Positions 16,158-23,421 of a DNA stretch of 64,000 nucleotides are shown piece by piece. This DNA comes from SFWF01 sp045638145. Lineage in GTDB: Bacteria; Bacillota; Clostridia; Oscillospirales; Acutalibacteraceae. The first letter of the stretch is position 1, and each line of letters starts with the position of its first letter. A program made the translations under genes and the position numbers. The DNA lies in NCBI GenBank assembly GCA_045638145.1, contig JAZUAU010000027.1, forward strand, positions 62,001 to 126,000. Direction: 5' to 3'. The notes beneath the pieces were generated by a model, which saw only the letters and a program-made list of their open reading frames with translations, ran no database searches and was not told where the DNA came from.

Positions 16158-17564
16158 TTATTTAGCAACTACAGTCCATGTTTGATTAGCATCGTCATAT
16201 GTTACGTTGCATTTTGCGGTGTCAACCCAAGCGGTGGGGTTGAAGCCGAAAGTACCACCGTTGATAACAACAGTTCCTTCACCAAGGATACCGGCGGTGT
16301 AACCGCTACGAGTGGAAGCTTTACCAAAGGTGCCTCCGTTAATGGTAACGGTAGTGCCTGCACCTGCATAGATGTAAGCGCGCTTCAAGGTCTTAGCAGT
16401 GAAATCAAATTCACCGCCGTTGATGATTAATTCAGAACCATCACCTACAATGTAGAAGTTATAACGGGGGTTTGTGGTATCTGCAACAACATTCAAGCTA
16501 CCATCATTGAATTCAACCTTTGCACCACCGGTTGCACCGATACCGCCGCCATTAGACACGATATCAGTACCATTGATGATAGTTTCTGCATCTGCGTTTT
16601 CAGCGATGAAGCCATAGTCAGTGGGAGTACCGACATTTGCAGTACCGCCGATTACTTCCAACTTACCGATGTTTTTAACGAAGGTTGCATCAATAGATTC
16701 GTTAGTTTCAGAGAAATCTATAGAAACATCCTCTTTAGTGTTGAAATAAAGATAATCGGTGTTTTCTTTACCTGTAAGCATAGTTTCAAGTCTCTCTACG
16801 CCTTCAGCAGTTTCAGCAACGATGAAGTTGCCGGATTCTATGCCCATATTAACATATGTAAATGCTTCTTTGGCATCAGCAGGAACGTTTTCGGTCTGAA
16901 CAGCTTCAGCTTTTACGTTGATATCAAACTCATTGTCAACGAGTTTGGCAGCCTGATACTGATCCAAGAGGTCCGCGATGTGGATGTTTGTGAAGAGAGT
17001 AACAATGTTGTTACCGTTGCCTGCAGCAGCTTCTTCAGCAGATACGAGAATGTCGTTGTAGTAAAGAGTATAAGTGATAGTGTTGTTATCAGCATTAAAC
17101 TCGATACGGTCAACGTAAAAGTCGCTTGTGTTTAAATCGGTAGCGAACTTATCGAGGTCGAAGAATATTTCGTCGAATACATCGTACCATACGTCAGCAC
17201 CGGTAATGGTTACAGTAGCGCGAACGTACTGTGCATAATAGCCGGTATTTTCAATGTTGACTTCCTTATAAAGGTCGTCACCGGGTAAAATATCGTCAAA
17301 TTCTATAGAGTCCAGCTTTTCATCTACTCCATCGTTGTCATCTTCCCAAACATCGATAGAGAAAATCTTATCAGGATCATCTTCGGAATTTGCAATATAA
17401 AATTTGTTGTTTACAGAGTCGGATGCATTAAACCATGCCAAAGAACCTAACGAGGCAATCGCTAACAGGCAAATAGCAAGAGCAATGACCAACACCTTTA
17501 CTTTCATATTTTTCATAGATGATTTCTCCTTTGCTTGCGTAGTGTTAATATTGAAGATTTTCAT
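16158..17564 (-). CDS. SipW-dependent TasA-like protein with C-terminal beta-helix repeats
   Basis: The signal region (VLVIALAICLLAIASLGSLAWF) ends in the A-W-F pattern of SipW substrates. Next comes a TasA-like domain (DILPGDDLYKEVNIENTGYYAQYVRATVTI; FDINVKAEAVQTENVP) to about residue 240. The last ~200 residues are short beta-helix turns built on VTINGGTFG, VVINGGTFG and LIINGGEFDF. Two starts are possible: ATG 17564 with GGAGG 11 bases upstream, and ATG 17516 with AAGGAG nine bases upstream; the mature protein is the same. The signal peptidase gene lies directly upstream, as in the Bacillus sipW-tasA pair. Confidence 0.8.
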   Translation of the reverse strand: MKIFNINTTQAKEKSSMKNMKVKVLVIALAICLLAIASLGSLAWFNASDSVNNKFYIANSEDDPDKIFSIDVWEDDNDGVDEKLDSIEFDDILPGDDLYKEVNIENTGYYAQYVRATVTITGADVWYDVFDEIFFDLDKFATDLNTSDFYVDRIEFNADNNTITYTLYYNDILVSAEEAAAGNGNNIVTLFTNIHIADLLDQYQAAKLVDNEFDINVKAEAVQTENVPADAKEAFTYVNMGIESGNFIVAETAEGVERLETMLTGKENTDYLYFNTKEDVSIDFSETNESIDATFVKNIGKLEVIGGTANVGTPTDYGFIAENADAETIINGTDIVSNGGGIGATGGAKVEFNDGSLNVVADTTNPRYNFYIVGDGSELIINGGEFDFTAKTLKRAYIYAGAGTTVTINGGTFGKASTRSGYTAGILGEGTVVINGGTFGFNPTAWVDTAKCNVTYDDANQTWTVVAK

Positions 17565-17603
17565 AAGTCGATTTTCCTCCTTCCTCGAAAAATATATTCT
17601 AAA

Positions 17604-17699
17604 TTCAAGCCGTTTTATTGTGCGATAGGGTTTAAACCTATCACAGTTTGTGATGGGCCTTTGTGACAGGCTTAAACCCTGCCACACTTTTGGCTTGAA
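17604..17699. other. Branched hairpin structure between sipW-like gene and its TasA-like neighbour
   Basis: An outer pair TTCAAGCC / GGCTTGAA (17604-17611, 17692-17699) encloses two hairpins with 7-base loops and 6- to 9-bp stems: GATAGG-gtttaaa-CCTATC (17624-17642) and TGTGACAGG-cttaaac-CCTGCCACA (17662-17686, one mismatch). On either strand this can fold as a multi-branched RNA. No U-run follows, so a simple terminator is unlikely. Confidence 0.6.
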
Positions 17700-17718
17700 A
17701 ATAAAACCGAAATTAGTT

Positions 17719-18258
17719 TTACTGACCGTTCTCCAGAGCCTCGGTCTTTTCTTCGTTGTCCTCTTTTTTCTTTTTAGAGATTATTTCAGGTAAGAACACT
17801 GCTATTACTAGCACTGCCACCCCTCCGAGGGCAAGGTAAAGTCCCGGTGGATGCTGGATATAATCCGAAAGGTAACCGAGAAGCGGAATGTGAAATTTAA
17901 CTACACCCACAAGATTTTTAAAATGCACGGGGTCGCCGTCGGGGGTGTCGTTTGCATCACCCTTTGTGTAGAAGCACTGATTTTGCTCGTCTATCTCGAC
18001 AACACGATGGGTTGCGACGACAAGCTCCTCGTTCAGCACGAAGGTTATCGGGTCGCCGACCTTTACCTCCTCGGGGCTTACGCTCTTGACGTATATAAGG
18101 TCGCCTACGCTGTAGGTCGGCTCCATACTGCCGGAAACGACAGTAAATACACGAAAGCCAAAAATCCTTGAGCCCATAAGAAAAACGGCACAAAGCACAA
18201 TGAGTATGAGTACTGCCGTGCTCCCTATATTCCATATTTTTTTCAGCGTTTTCTTCAT
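17719..18258 (-). CDS. sipW: SipW-type (Ser-His) signal peptidase I
   Basis: A 179-residue membrane protein with one N-terminal and one C-terminal membrane helix. The catalytic serine is in VVSGSMEPTYSVGDLIYV (residues ~40-57). In place of the bacterial lysine there is ATHRVVEI, i.e. the His of ER-type/SipW enzymes. The GDANDTPDGDPV box is also typical. Such peptidases process TasA-like precursors. It is placed between two TasA-like genes, which supports that role. The C-terminal tail is lysine- and glutamate-rich. AAAGGAG precedes the ATG. Confidence 0.92.
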   Translation of the reverse strand: MKKTLKKIWNIGSTAVLILIVLCAVFLMGSRIFGFRVFTVVSGSMEPTYSVGDLIYVKSVSPEEVKVGDPITFVLNEELVVATHRVVEIDEQNQCFYTKGDANDTPDGDPVHFKNLVGVVKFHIPLLGYLSDYIQHPPGLYLALGGVAVLVIAVFLPEIISKKKKEDNEEKTEALENGQ

Positions 18259-18282
18259 AATGAAAACTCCTTTATTTTTTCA

Positions 18283-18364
18283 GGCAATCAAAAGGCATAA
18301 ATCTGGATTAGGGGGCTCGTTTATGCCCTTTGATTGCCGCCTATCCCTCACAGAGAGGGATAGG
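18283..18364. repeat. Two-hairpin intergenic repeat, copy 3
   Basis: 19-base arms GGCAATCAAAAGGCATAAA (18283-18301) and TTTATGCCCTTTGATTGCC (18320-18338) pair with a single G-T position; a 10-bp hairpin CCTATCCCTC / GAGGGATAGG follows (18340-18349, 18355-18364). It begins 14 bases after the stop of the 589-residue surface protein and ends before the sipW ribosome site. Confidence 0.8.
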
Positions 18365-18378
18365 ACGGACTTTATTTT

Positions 18379-20148
18379 TTAATTGTTAGGATAAACTACG
18401 GTTACTCCGTCATAGGTCTTGAGACCGGAAACACCCTGTCCACCGCCAAACAACTGATCGAACACGATAAGTACATTATGTGACTCATCGTCATTATGAT
18501 TGCAAGCGGACAAATCAATGCCATCGGTACCGGTACCAGCCTCAACACGAGCGTACTTGTACTCGCCAGGACCATTATAGCTACCTGCGCCAAGACCTGC
18601 GTCTTCACAATAATGATAGTTAACCCAATCGCCATAGATAACCTTTACGTTTTCACAAGTAACATATCCCGTAGGATCTGCTACACCGTCGACACCGTCA
18701 ACATGACCAATCAACATACCACTGTAACGGTACAGCCAATACTGATAGTTCGCAGCAACATCGTTGATTGCATCAAGCTGGCACGCAACGGTAATGTTGG
18801 AGAATGTTACATTGTTGCCAGCATGAACCAGACCGACAACACCGCCGAGACGAACATCGTAGGTTCCCCACAGAGGTCCAATAACAGTATCTTCATCAAC
18901 TGTAATGTTTGTGAAAGAGCAGTTGCCATAACACTCTGCTGCAACACCGCCAGCCGAATTGTTATAAGCTATCAAGGTAGTGTTGGAAATTGTGATATCA
19001 GAGAATGTAGTATTAACTGCATTACCGACAACGCCCGCCGCTTCATTTCTGCCGCTGGAGATGTATGCATCAGCAATTGTTACATTCTTAATGGTAGCAC
19101 CGTTGGTATAAGCGAAAAGACCGTAGTATTCGCCCTCATACTGCCATGCGGAAAGGTCACTCTGTTCGTACATATTTGAAATTGTGTGTCCCTGACCATC
19201 AAAAGTACCGTTAAAGGACTTGCCGTTGCTGGAATGACCGATGGGATTAAAAGGCAAAGAAGCAAGGTCTAAGTCTGTGCCAAGTTTTACGGTTTTGCCT
19301 TCAAATGTGTTGCCTGCATCTACAAGTTTTGCAAAAGCAGCGAGTTCTTCTGAAGTGGTGATGATATATACATCATCGTTAAGTTCGACATTGGCAATCT
19401 CTTCAGCAGAAGCATTTCTGGGAAGTCCAAAGAGCGCAAAGTCGGCGGTTCCGTCCCATTCATCAGCGAATTCAGGATACTCTGCGCCTGCATCGTACTG
19501 ATCGTCGTAGCTGTCGCTTTCGTAGGTGTACTGGGTTGCAACAAGGTTGATACCGAGCTCAATCGAGGGAGCAGTGGTGCCGGGCTTGTAGTTTGCTTCA
19601 TTGCCAACCTCGGTGGGCATATAAACTACGAGAGCAAGATACTCCTCGCCGTTCTTCTCGAGAGAGCTGCCCTTTGTGAAGCCTGTGCTGATGAAATCAA
19701 CGTCATCGGTTGCCTTAAGAGCATCTTCGCGAGTTGCGAAGAAATCAGCCTCGCCGTCGATATCGATTGCGTCAAAGAGTATGTAATCGGAAAGCTTGAA
19801 AGCCTCGTCATATACGTTTACTCCTGCAGTCTCGGTCCAGATATTGATACCGAGCTGATACTTAAGAGCAAGAGAGCCCTTGTTTGAAACCTTGAGGTAA
19901 ACTACCTCTGTGTGGCCGGGTTCCCAAAGCTCGTCAGAGAAGATGTCGGTTGCGTCCTGAACGGATACCCAAGCATTTCCGTTAAAATACTCAAGCTCAA
20001 CGTCGAGGTTGCCCGACTGAATAAGGTTTCTGCCTGATGTTACAGAATCCGTAAACCAAGCAAAGGTTGTGCCAACGAGCATCGAGATGCTTACAACAAG
20101 TGCAAGCAGGGATGCAAGAAGGGCACGCTTTGTGCTTTTGTTTGTCAT
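18379..20148 (-). CDS. SipW-dependent surface protein, paralogue of the 907-residue protein
   Basis: 589 residues. Residues 1 to ~210 match the 907-residue protein with about ten substitutions (same signal GTTFAWFTDSVTSG and TasA-like domain). After a linker, residues ~265-360 carry GLUG-like repeats (YIITTSEELAAFAKLVDAGNTF; FNGTFDGQGHTISNMYEQ), then beta-helix rungs (ATIKNVTIADAYISSGRNEAAGVVGN, FSDITISNTTLIAYNNSAGGVAAE). It ends without an anchor. GGAGG precedes the ATG. The divergent C-terminal half with a conserved head suggests domain shuffling or gene conversion between the two copies. Confidence 0.85.
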   Translation of the reverse strand: MTNKSTKRALLASLLALVVSISMLVGTTFAWFTDSVTSGRNLIQSGNLDVELEYFNGNAWVSVQDATDIFSDELWEPGHTEVVYLKVSNKGSLALKYQLGINIWTETAGVNVYDEAFKLSDYILFDAIDIDGEADFFATREDALKATDDVDFISTGFTKGSSLEKNGEEYLALVVYMPTEVGNEANYKPGTTAPSIELGINLVATQYTYESDSYDDQYDAGAEYPEFADEWDGTADFALFGLPRNASAEEIANVELNDDVYIITTSEELAAFAKLVDAGNTFEGKTVKLGTDLDLASLPFNPIGHSSNGKSFNGTFDGQGHTISNMYEQSDLSAWQYEGEYYGLFAYTNGATIKNVTIADAYISSGRNEAAGVVGNAVNTTFSDITISNTTLIAYNNSAGGVAAECYGNCSFTNITVDEDTVIGPLWGTYDVRLGGVVGLVHAGNNVTFSNITVACQLDAINDVAANYQYWLYRYSGMLIGHVDGVDGVADPTGYVTCENVKVIYGDWVNYHYCEDAGLGAGSYNGPGEYKYARVEAGTGTDGIDLSACNHNDDESHNVLIVFDQLFGGGQGVSGLKTYDGVTVVYPNN

Positions 20149-20236
20149 TTTTATGACCTCCTTGTTAATCCCGGCTATTTAAATCCGTCCGTTTTGCCGG
20201 ATGTTTATGGAGACGGATTTATATTTCAAAAGGTTA

Positions 20237-20458
20237 TTACCTTTTAAAAAACGGTAATAATGAAAGCCAAAGTTTTCGGCGTTTTTTAATGTAGTGTTTT
20301 CTTTCTCTCCCCGTTGTTCTTCCAATTTCATTGTTCAGATGCCGAAGGTCGGGAAGAAAACCTTCGATAACAGAACGGATGGCTCCAAACAGAATGAGCG
20401 CAATGATAATTGCAACAACAAATATGTATACCGTGTTTTGATTTGCGCCGTTGTCCAT
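20237..20458 (-). CDS. Small single-pass membrane protein in the surface cluster
   Basis: 73 residues: a short polar start, one clean membrane helix (residues ~10-30, VYIFVVAIIIALILFGAI), then a basic C-terminus (RERKHYIKKRRK) ending in a short hydrophobic stretch. GGGAG lies six bases before the ATG. It sits between the upstream signal peptidase (25-base gap) and the 589-residue protein. Function is unknown; by position it may help secretion or assembly of the fibre proteins, much as TapA does in Bacillus, but no similarity to TapA is seen. Confidence 0.6.
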   Translation of the reverse strand: MDNGANQNTVYIFVVAIIIALILFGAIRSVIEGFLPDLRHLNNEIGRTTGRERKHYIKKRRKLWLSLLPFFKR

Positions 20459-20483
20459 TTGAATCTCCCTTTTTATGCGGAAG

Positions 20484-21179
20484 CTACTCTGTTACCTCTG
20501 TTTTCTCTTCCGCTTTGCTTGCCGAAAGCTCTGCTTTGAGGGCTTTCAGTTCCTCGAGCATACGAAGATTTTCTTCGCGCTCGGCTTCAATCTTTTTCTT
20601 TTCCTCTTCGATTTCAGCATTCTGTTCCTGCTTGTATCGACGGAACAGATTAAAGAAGTTTATTCCCTGATACACGATGATGAGCATAAAGGGAACAAAA
20701 ATGCAGACGATATAGCCCTGTGGGGTTTTGAGGAAATTAAAGAAATGTCCCGCTTTGGCAATACGCCCTGTGTATTTTCCCATTATGTAAGGATATGTAA
20801 CGATTATTTCGTCATCAGTATCGGTGGTTGTACCGTAGGTGACAAAGCCGGGTGCACCGTCAGCATCTACCGCCTTGCTTCTGATTTTGTGGGTTATCAT
20901 CTCACCGAAGGAATCTGAATTCTGGCTGATATAAGTGATTATATCGCCCTCCTCCAGTGTCGAAGGGTCTACCTCTTTGGAAAAAATAAGGTCTCCTGCA
21001 GAAAAGTCTGTTTTGGACATCGAATCTGTATTAACAATATACATCCTGTAGCCGAACAGATTCCTATCGTTTCTGCCAAGAACTGCTGTAGAGATGATTG
21101 TGAACAACATCATAAAGACTGCTACCGCAACAACAAGCCAAACAATGACTGTTTTTGCAATCTCAAAAGCTTTTTTCAC
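20484..21179 (-). CDS. Second SipW-type signal peptidase with coiled-coil tail
   Basis: 231 residues. An N-terminal membrane helix precedes the catalytic-serine region YRMYIVNTDSMSKTDFSAGDLIFSKEV (Ser in NTDSM). The general base is His in GEMITHKIRSKAV, so this is again a Ser-His enzyme. A second membrane helix (residues ~155-175) is followed by a 55-residue Glu/Lys-rich coiled coil, which is unusual for the family. The start is a GTG whose G is the last base of the tetR stop codon (TAGTG), preceded by AAGGAG, so it is coupled to tetR. Confidence 0.85.
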   Translation of the reverse strand: MKKAFEIAKTVIVWLVVAVAVFMMLFTIISTAVLGRNDRNLFGYRMYIVNTDSMSKTDFSAGDLIFSKEVDPSTLEEGDIITYISQNSDSFGEMITHKIRSKAVDADGAPGFVTYGTTTDTDDEIIVTYPYIMGKYTGRIAKAGHFFNFLKTPQGYIVCIFVPFMLIIVYQGINFFNLFRRYKQEQNAEIEEEKKKIEAEREENLRMLEELKALKAELSASKAEEKTEVTE

Positions 21180-21772
21180 TATTCTTGCTCCTTTTTAAGT
21201 CTAAAATAGGGGTTTACCGAATAATAAACAAGTCTAAAAATATGCTCTTCGGTATCCTCACTGTCTCTGACCGCTTTGTCAAAGACCTTTGTTGCAAAGT
21301 CAAGCATCACATTAAGGATATGATTGAGCAGCATCCAAACATTCGCCTCGGGACGAAAAGCGTCTTCAAATTTTTTAACAAGAGGCTTAAATCTTCTCTC
21401 GTGCTCTTCGCTCGAATATTTAGCAAAGTATGGCGAATAATAGTACCGAATATATGCTAGACAATGCTCCTTATTTGCAAGTATGAATCTCCACATTTTG
21501 TTAAAGAAGATTCTGCATCTTACCTCATAGTCCAGCGTCGGCATATACATTACTTCAATTTGCTTCATCGAAGCCTCAAAAAGCTCGGTATCGAGCGAAT
21601 CGAAGGTTTTGCGAAGCAGGTCCTCCTTGTCCTCAAAGAACCTGTAAATATATGCCTCATTAATATCGGTGCCTTTTACGATAGCTTTTGTAGTAGTCTT
21701 ATCCAACCCTTCGTTTGCTATAACCGAAACCGTACGAGCGATCAGGGTGGTGCAAACATTTTGACGTTTCAA
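21179..21772 (-). CDS. TetR-family transcriptional regulator
   Basis: 197 residues. The N-terminal DNA-binding domain is clear: LIARTVSVIANEGLDKTTTKAIVKGTDINEAYIYRFFEDKEDLLRKTFD (residues ~9-58). The C-terminal ligand domain is helical with aromatic-rich stretches (HCLAYIRYYYSPYFAKY). The start is a TTG with AAAGGAG upstream. It is the first gene after the putative invertible promoter and is coupled to the signal-peptidase gene, so it probably regulates the surface cluster, perhaps its own promoter. Confidence 0.88.
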   Translation of the reverse strand: MKRQNVCTTLIARTVSVIANEGLDKTTTKAIVKGTDINEAYIYRFFEDKEDLLRKTFDSLDTELFEASMKQIEVMYMPTLDYEVRCRIFFNKMWRFILANKEHCLAYIRYYYSPYFAKYSSEEHERRFKPLVKKFEDAFRPEANVWMLLNHILNVMLDFATKVFDKAVRDSEDTEEHIFRLVYYSVNPYFRLKKEQE

Positions 21773-21914
21773 AAAACTCTCTCCTTTTCATTAAAAATTA
21801 AGCATTTACTACATTTTCGCCGATAAAAAAAGCCGAACGTCCCCTTGTGTCCGAAAATGCCGGTAATGAGAAGAGAGATTTATTTTGGGACTTTGGGGTT
21901 TCGACCCTGAAATC

Positions 21915-21934
21915 TTTCGCAGAGTTATCTCATC
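21915..21934 (+). repeat. Recombination-site repeat A
   Basis: TTTCGCAGAGTTATCTCATC, followed by AAAAA as in the right-hand copy. It lies 143 bases before the tetR start and 59 bases from repeat B. Confidence 0.85.
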
Positions 21935-21993
21935 AAAAAAATTAAGGTTCAAATCCCTTAAAAAAGACTTATAAAATTTATTTTCAACCCCAA

Positions 21994-22013
21994 TTTCGCA
22001 GAGTTATCTCATC
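21994..22013 (+). repeat. Recombination-site repeat B
   Basis: An exact 20-base copy of repeat A in the same orientation; the flanks differ (CCCCAA before, TGTGAC after). Confidence 0.85.
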
Positions 22014-22047
22014 TGTGACAAGGTAAAACCGCTTATATTTCGTCGTT

Positions 22048-22076
22048 ATCATACCACATAGTGAACCAAAATACAA
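22048..22076 (-). promoter_or_regulatory. Outward promoter inside the invertible segment, facing tetR
   Basis: On the minus strand: TTGTAT (22076-22071), 17-base spacer, TATGAT (22053-22048), with an extended -10 (TGG before TATGAT). Transcription would run through repeats B and A into tetR and the surface cluster, with a ~270-base leader. No terminator-like hairpin with a U-run was seen between it and tetR. Confidence 0.65.
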
Positions 22077-22116
22077 GTGTTTTTTTAAAATTTATCAGTT
22101 TTGACCAACGAGTTTT

Positions 22117-22170
22117 GTCGAACAAGCCTTATTTTCATATGAAACAACACTATTATCCGTCAAACAAGCC
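22117..22170 (+). repeat. Pair of 12-base direct repeats upstream of the recombinase
   Basis: GTCGAACAAGCC (22117-22128) and GTCAAACAAGCC (22159-22170) differ at one base and are 42 bases apart, about four helical turns. A related AAGCCGTCA occurs at 22166 and, on the other side of the gene, at 23322. They may be arm-type binding sites. Confidence 0.45.
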
Positions 22171-22218
22171 GTCATAAACGGTTTAAATACTTATATCAAT
22201 GTAAAAGGAGAAGAATTT

Positions 22219-23316
22219 ATGTCAAGACGAGGAGAAAACATCTATAAAAGAAAGGACGGTCGGTGGGAGGGGCGTTATCTTCGCACACGCACACCCGCAG
22301 GCAAGGCGAAATTCGGTTATGTGTATGCCAAAAGCTACCGAGAGGTAAAGGAAAAGTTAAGCCTTGCAAAACAAGGGATAAAAGATAAATCCGAAAAGAG
22401 CCGTCTGCTCGCCGATTTTTGTGATGAATGGCTTACCCTATCACGAAATCGGGTAAAGGAATCAACCTATGTAAAATACTACAACACAGTAAATCGTCAT
22501 ATAAAGCCACAGCTTGGCGGATGTTTGCCAAAAAATATGAATACCGTAAATATAGAGCAATTCAGCAACTCTCTGCTCAGTCAAGGGTTGTCCCGAAAAT
22601 CGGTAAAGGATATACTGATCGTTTTGCAGTCAATACTCAAACACTGCAAAAAAGAAACCGATATTCGCGAGGTTGACATAGTATTCCCAAAAGAAGAGCG
22701 CAAGGAAATACGCGTAATGACCATAGAAGAACAAAGACGGCTAGCAGATTTTTTAAGTCGGGATACCGACAGCGTAAAATTCGGAATATTACTTGCCCTT
22801 TTAACAGGTATGAGAATTGGCGAAATTTGTGCGCTTCGTTGGGAAAACATTCTTCTGGACGAGGGACTGATTAGGGTGACCTCAACTATGCAGAGGCTTC
22901 AGGACCTTGAAAGAACCGACGGCACAAAAACAAAGATAACCGTGACCGAGGCAAAAAGCAACCGCTCGATTCGTATAATACCAATGAGCAATACGGCGGT
23001 GTCACTCTGCAAGAGAATGTGTTGCAACAATAAAAAAGCCTTTGTTCTAACAGCAAGTGCCGAACGATATATTGAGCCCCGTATGCTTCAGTATCGACTA
23101 CTCGAATACACCGGTGAATGCGGAATAGAAAAGGTGCATTTTCATACCCTGCGGCATACCTTTGCAACGAGATGCGTTGAGGTTGGCTTTGAGATTAAAA
23201 CACTTAGCGAAATTCTCGGTCATTCAAGTGCAAAGATCACCCTGGATCGTTATGTGCACCCTTCACTAGAGCTCAAACGCGCAAATATAGAAAAACTTTC
23301 GGCGGTTGGATTATGA
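22219..23316 (+). CDS. Tyrosine recombinase (phage-integrase family)
   Basis: 365 residues with all three expected domains: an AP2-like arm-binding domain (RRGENIYKRKDGRWEGRYL, residues ~2-50), a SAM-like core-binding domain (~60-160) and a catalytic domain (~170-360). Catalytic residues are visible: Arg in LLTGMRIGEICALRW, H-x-x-R in FHTLRHTFATRC, His in ILGHSSAKITLDRY and the nucleophile Tyr in the same stretch. GGAG precedes the ATG. It is flanked by inverted copies of a 20-base repeat and no other mobile-element genes, which suits an invertase of a phase switch better than a phage integrase. Arm-domain recombinases usually need extra binding sites; direct repeats upstream (22117, 22159) could be these. 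Confidence 0.93.
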   Translation: MSRRGENIYKRKDGRWEGRYLRTRTPAGKAKFGYVYAKSYREVKEKLSLAKQGIKDKSEKSRLLADFCDEWLTLSRNRVKESTYVKYYNTVNRHIKPQLGGCLPKNMNTVNIEQFSNSLLSQGLSRKSVKDILIVLQSILKHCKKETDIREVDIVFPKEERKEIRVMTIEEQRRLADFLSRDTDSVKFGILLALLTGMRIGEICALRWENILLDEGLIRVTSTMQRLQDLERTDGTKTKITVTEAKSNRSIRIIPMSNTAVSLCKRMCCNNKKAFVLTASAERYIEPRMLQYRLLEYTGECGIEKVHFHTLRHTFATRCVEVGFEIKTLSEILGHSSAKITLDRYVHPSLELKRANIEKLSAVGL

Positions 23317-23390
23317 TTTTAAGCCGTCAAAATTTCCGTCGTTTTCTTGCAAAACACTATTTTTATAATTACACAACGAAATCAGTTTTT

Positions 23391-23410
23391 GATGAGATAA
23401 CTCTGCGAAA
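23391..23410 (-). repeat. Recombination-site repeat C (inverted)
   Basis: An exact inverted copy of repeats A and B; read on the minus strand it is followed by AAAAA as in repeat A. It lies 75 bases after the recombinase stop codon. Confidence 0.85.
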
Positions 23411-23421
23411 TATAAAAAAAT

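Larger units (their letters stand above)
21915..23410. other. Putative invertible DNA switch carrying its own tyrosine recombinase
   Basis: The segment is bounded by TTTCGCAGAGTTATCTCATC in direct orientation at 21915-21934 and again at 21994-22013, and in inverted orientation at 23391-23410. It contains the recombinase gene and an outward promoter (22076-22048) that points at tetR. Recombination between a left and the right copy would flip the promoter. The first left copy and the right copy share 25 identical bases (AAAAA extends the repeat), so either left copy could be the partner. Inversion is inferred from layout. Confidence 0.7.

Noticed and set aside
21915..23410. Reading the integrase and repeats as an integrated phage or conjugative-element remnant with attL/attR.
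   Set aside because: Element ends would be direct repeats around cargo; here the outer copies are inverted and there are no cargo or other mobile genes. The A-B direct pair encloses only 59 bases.
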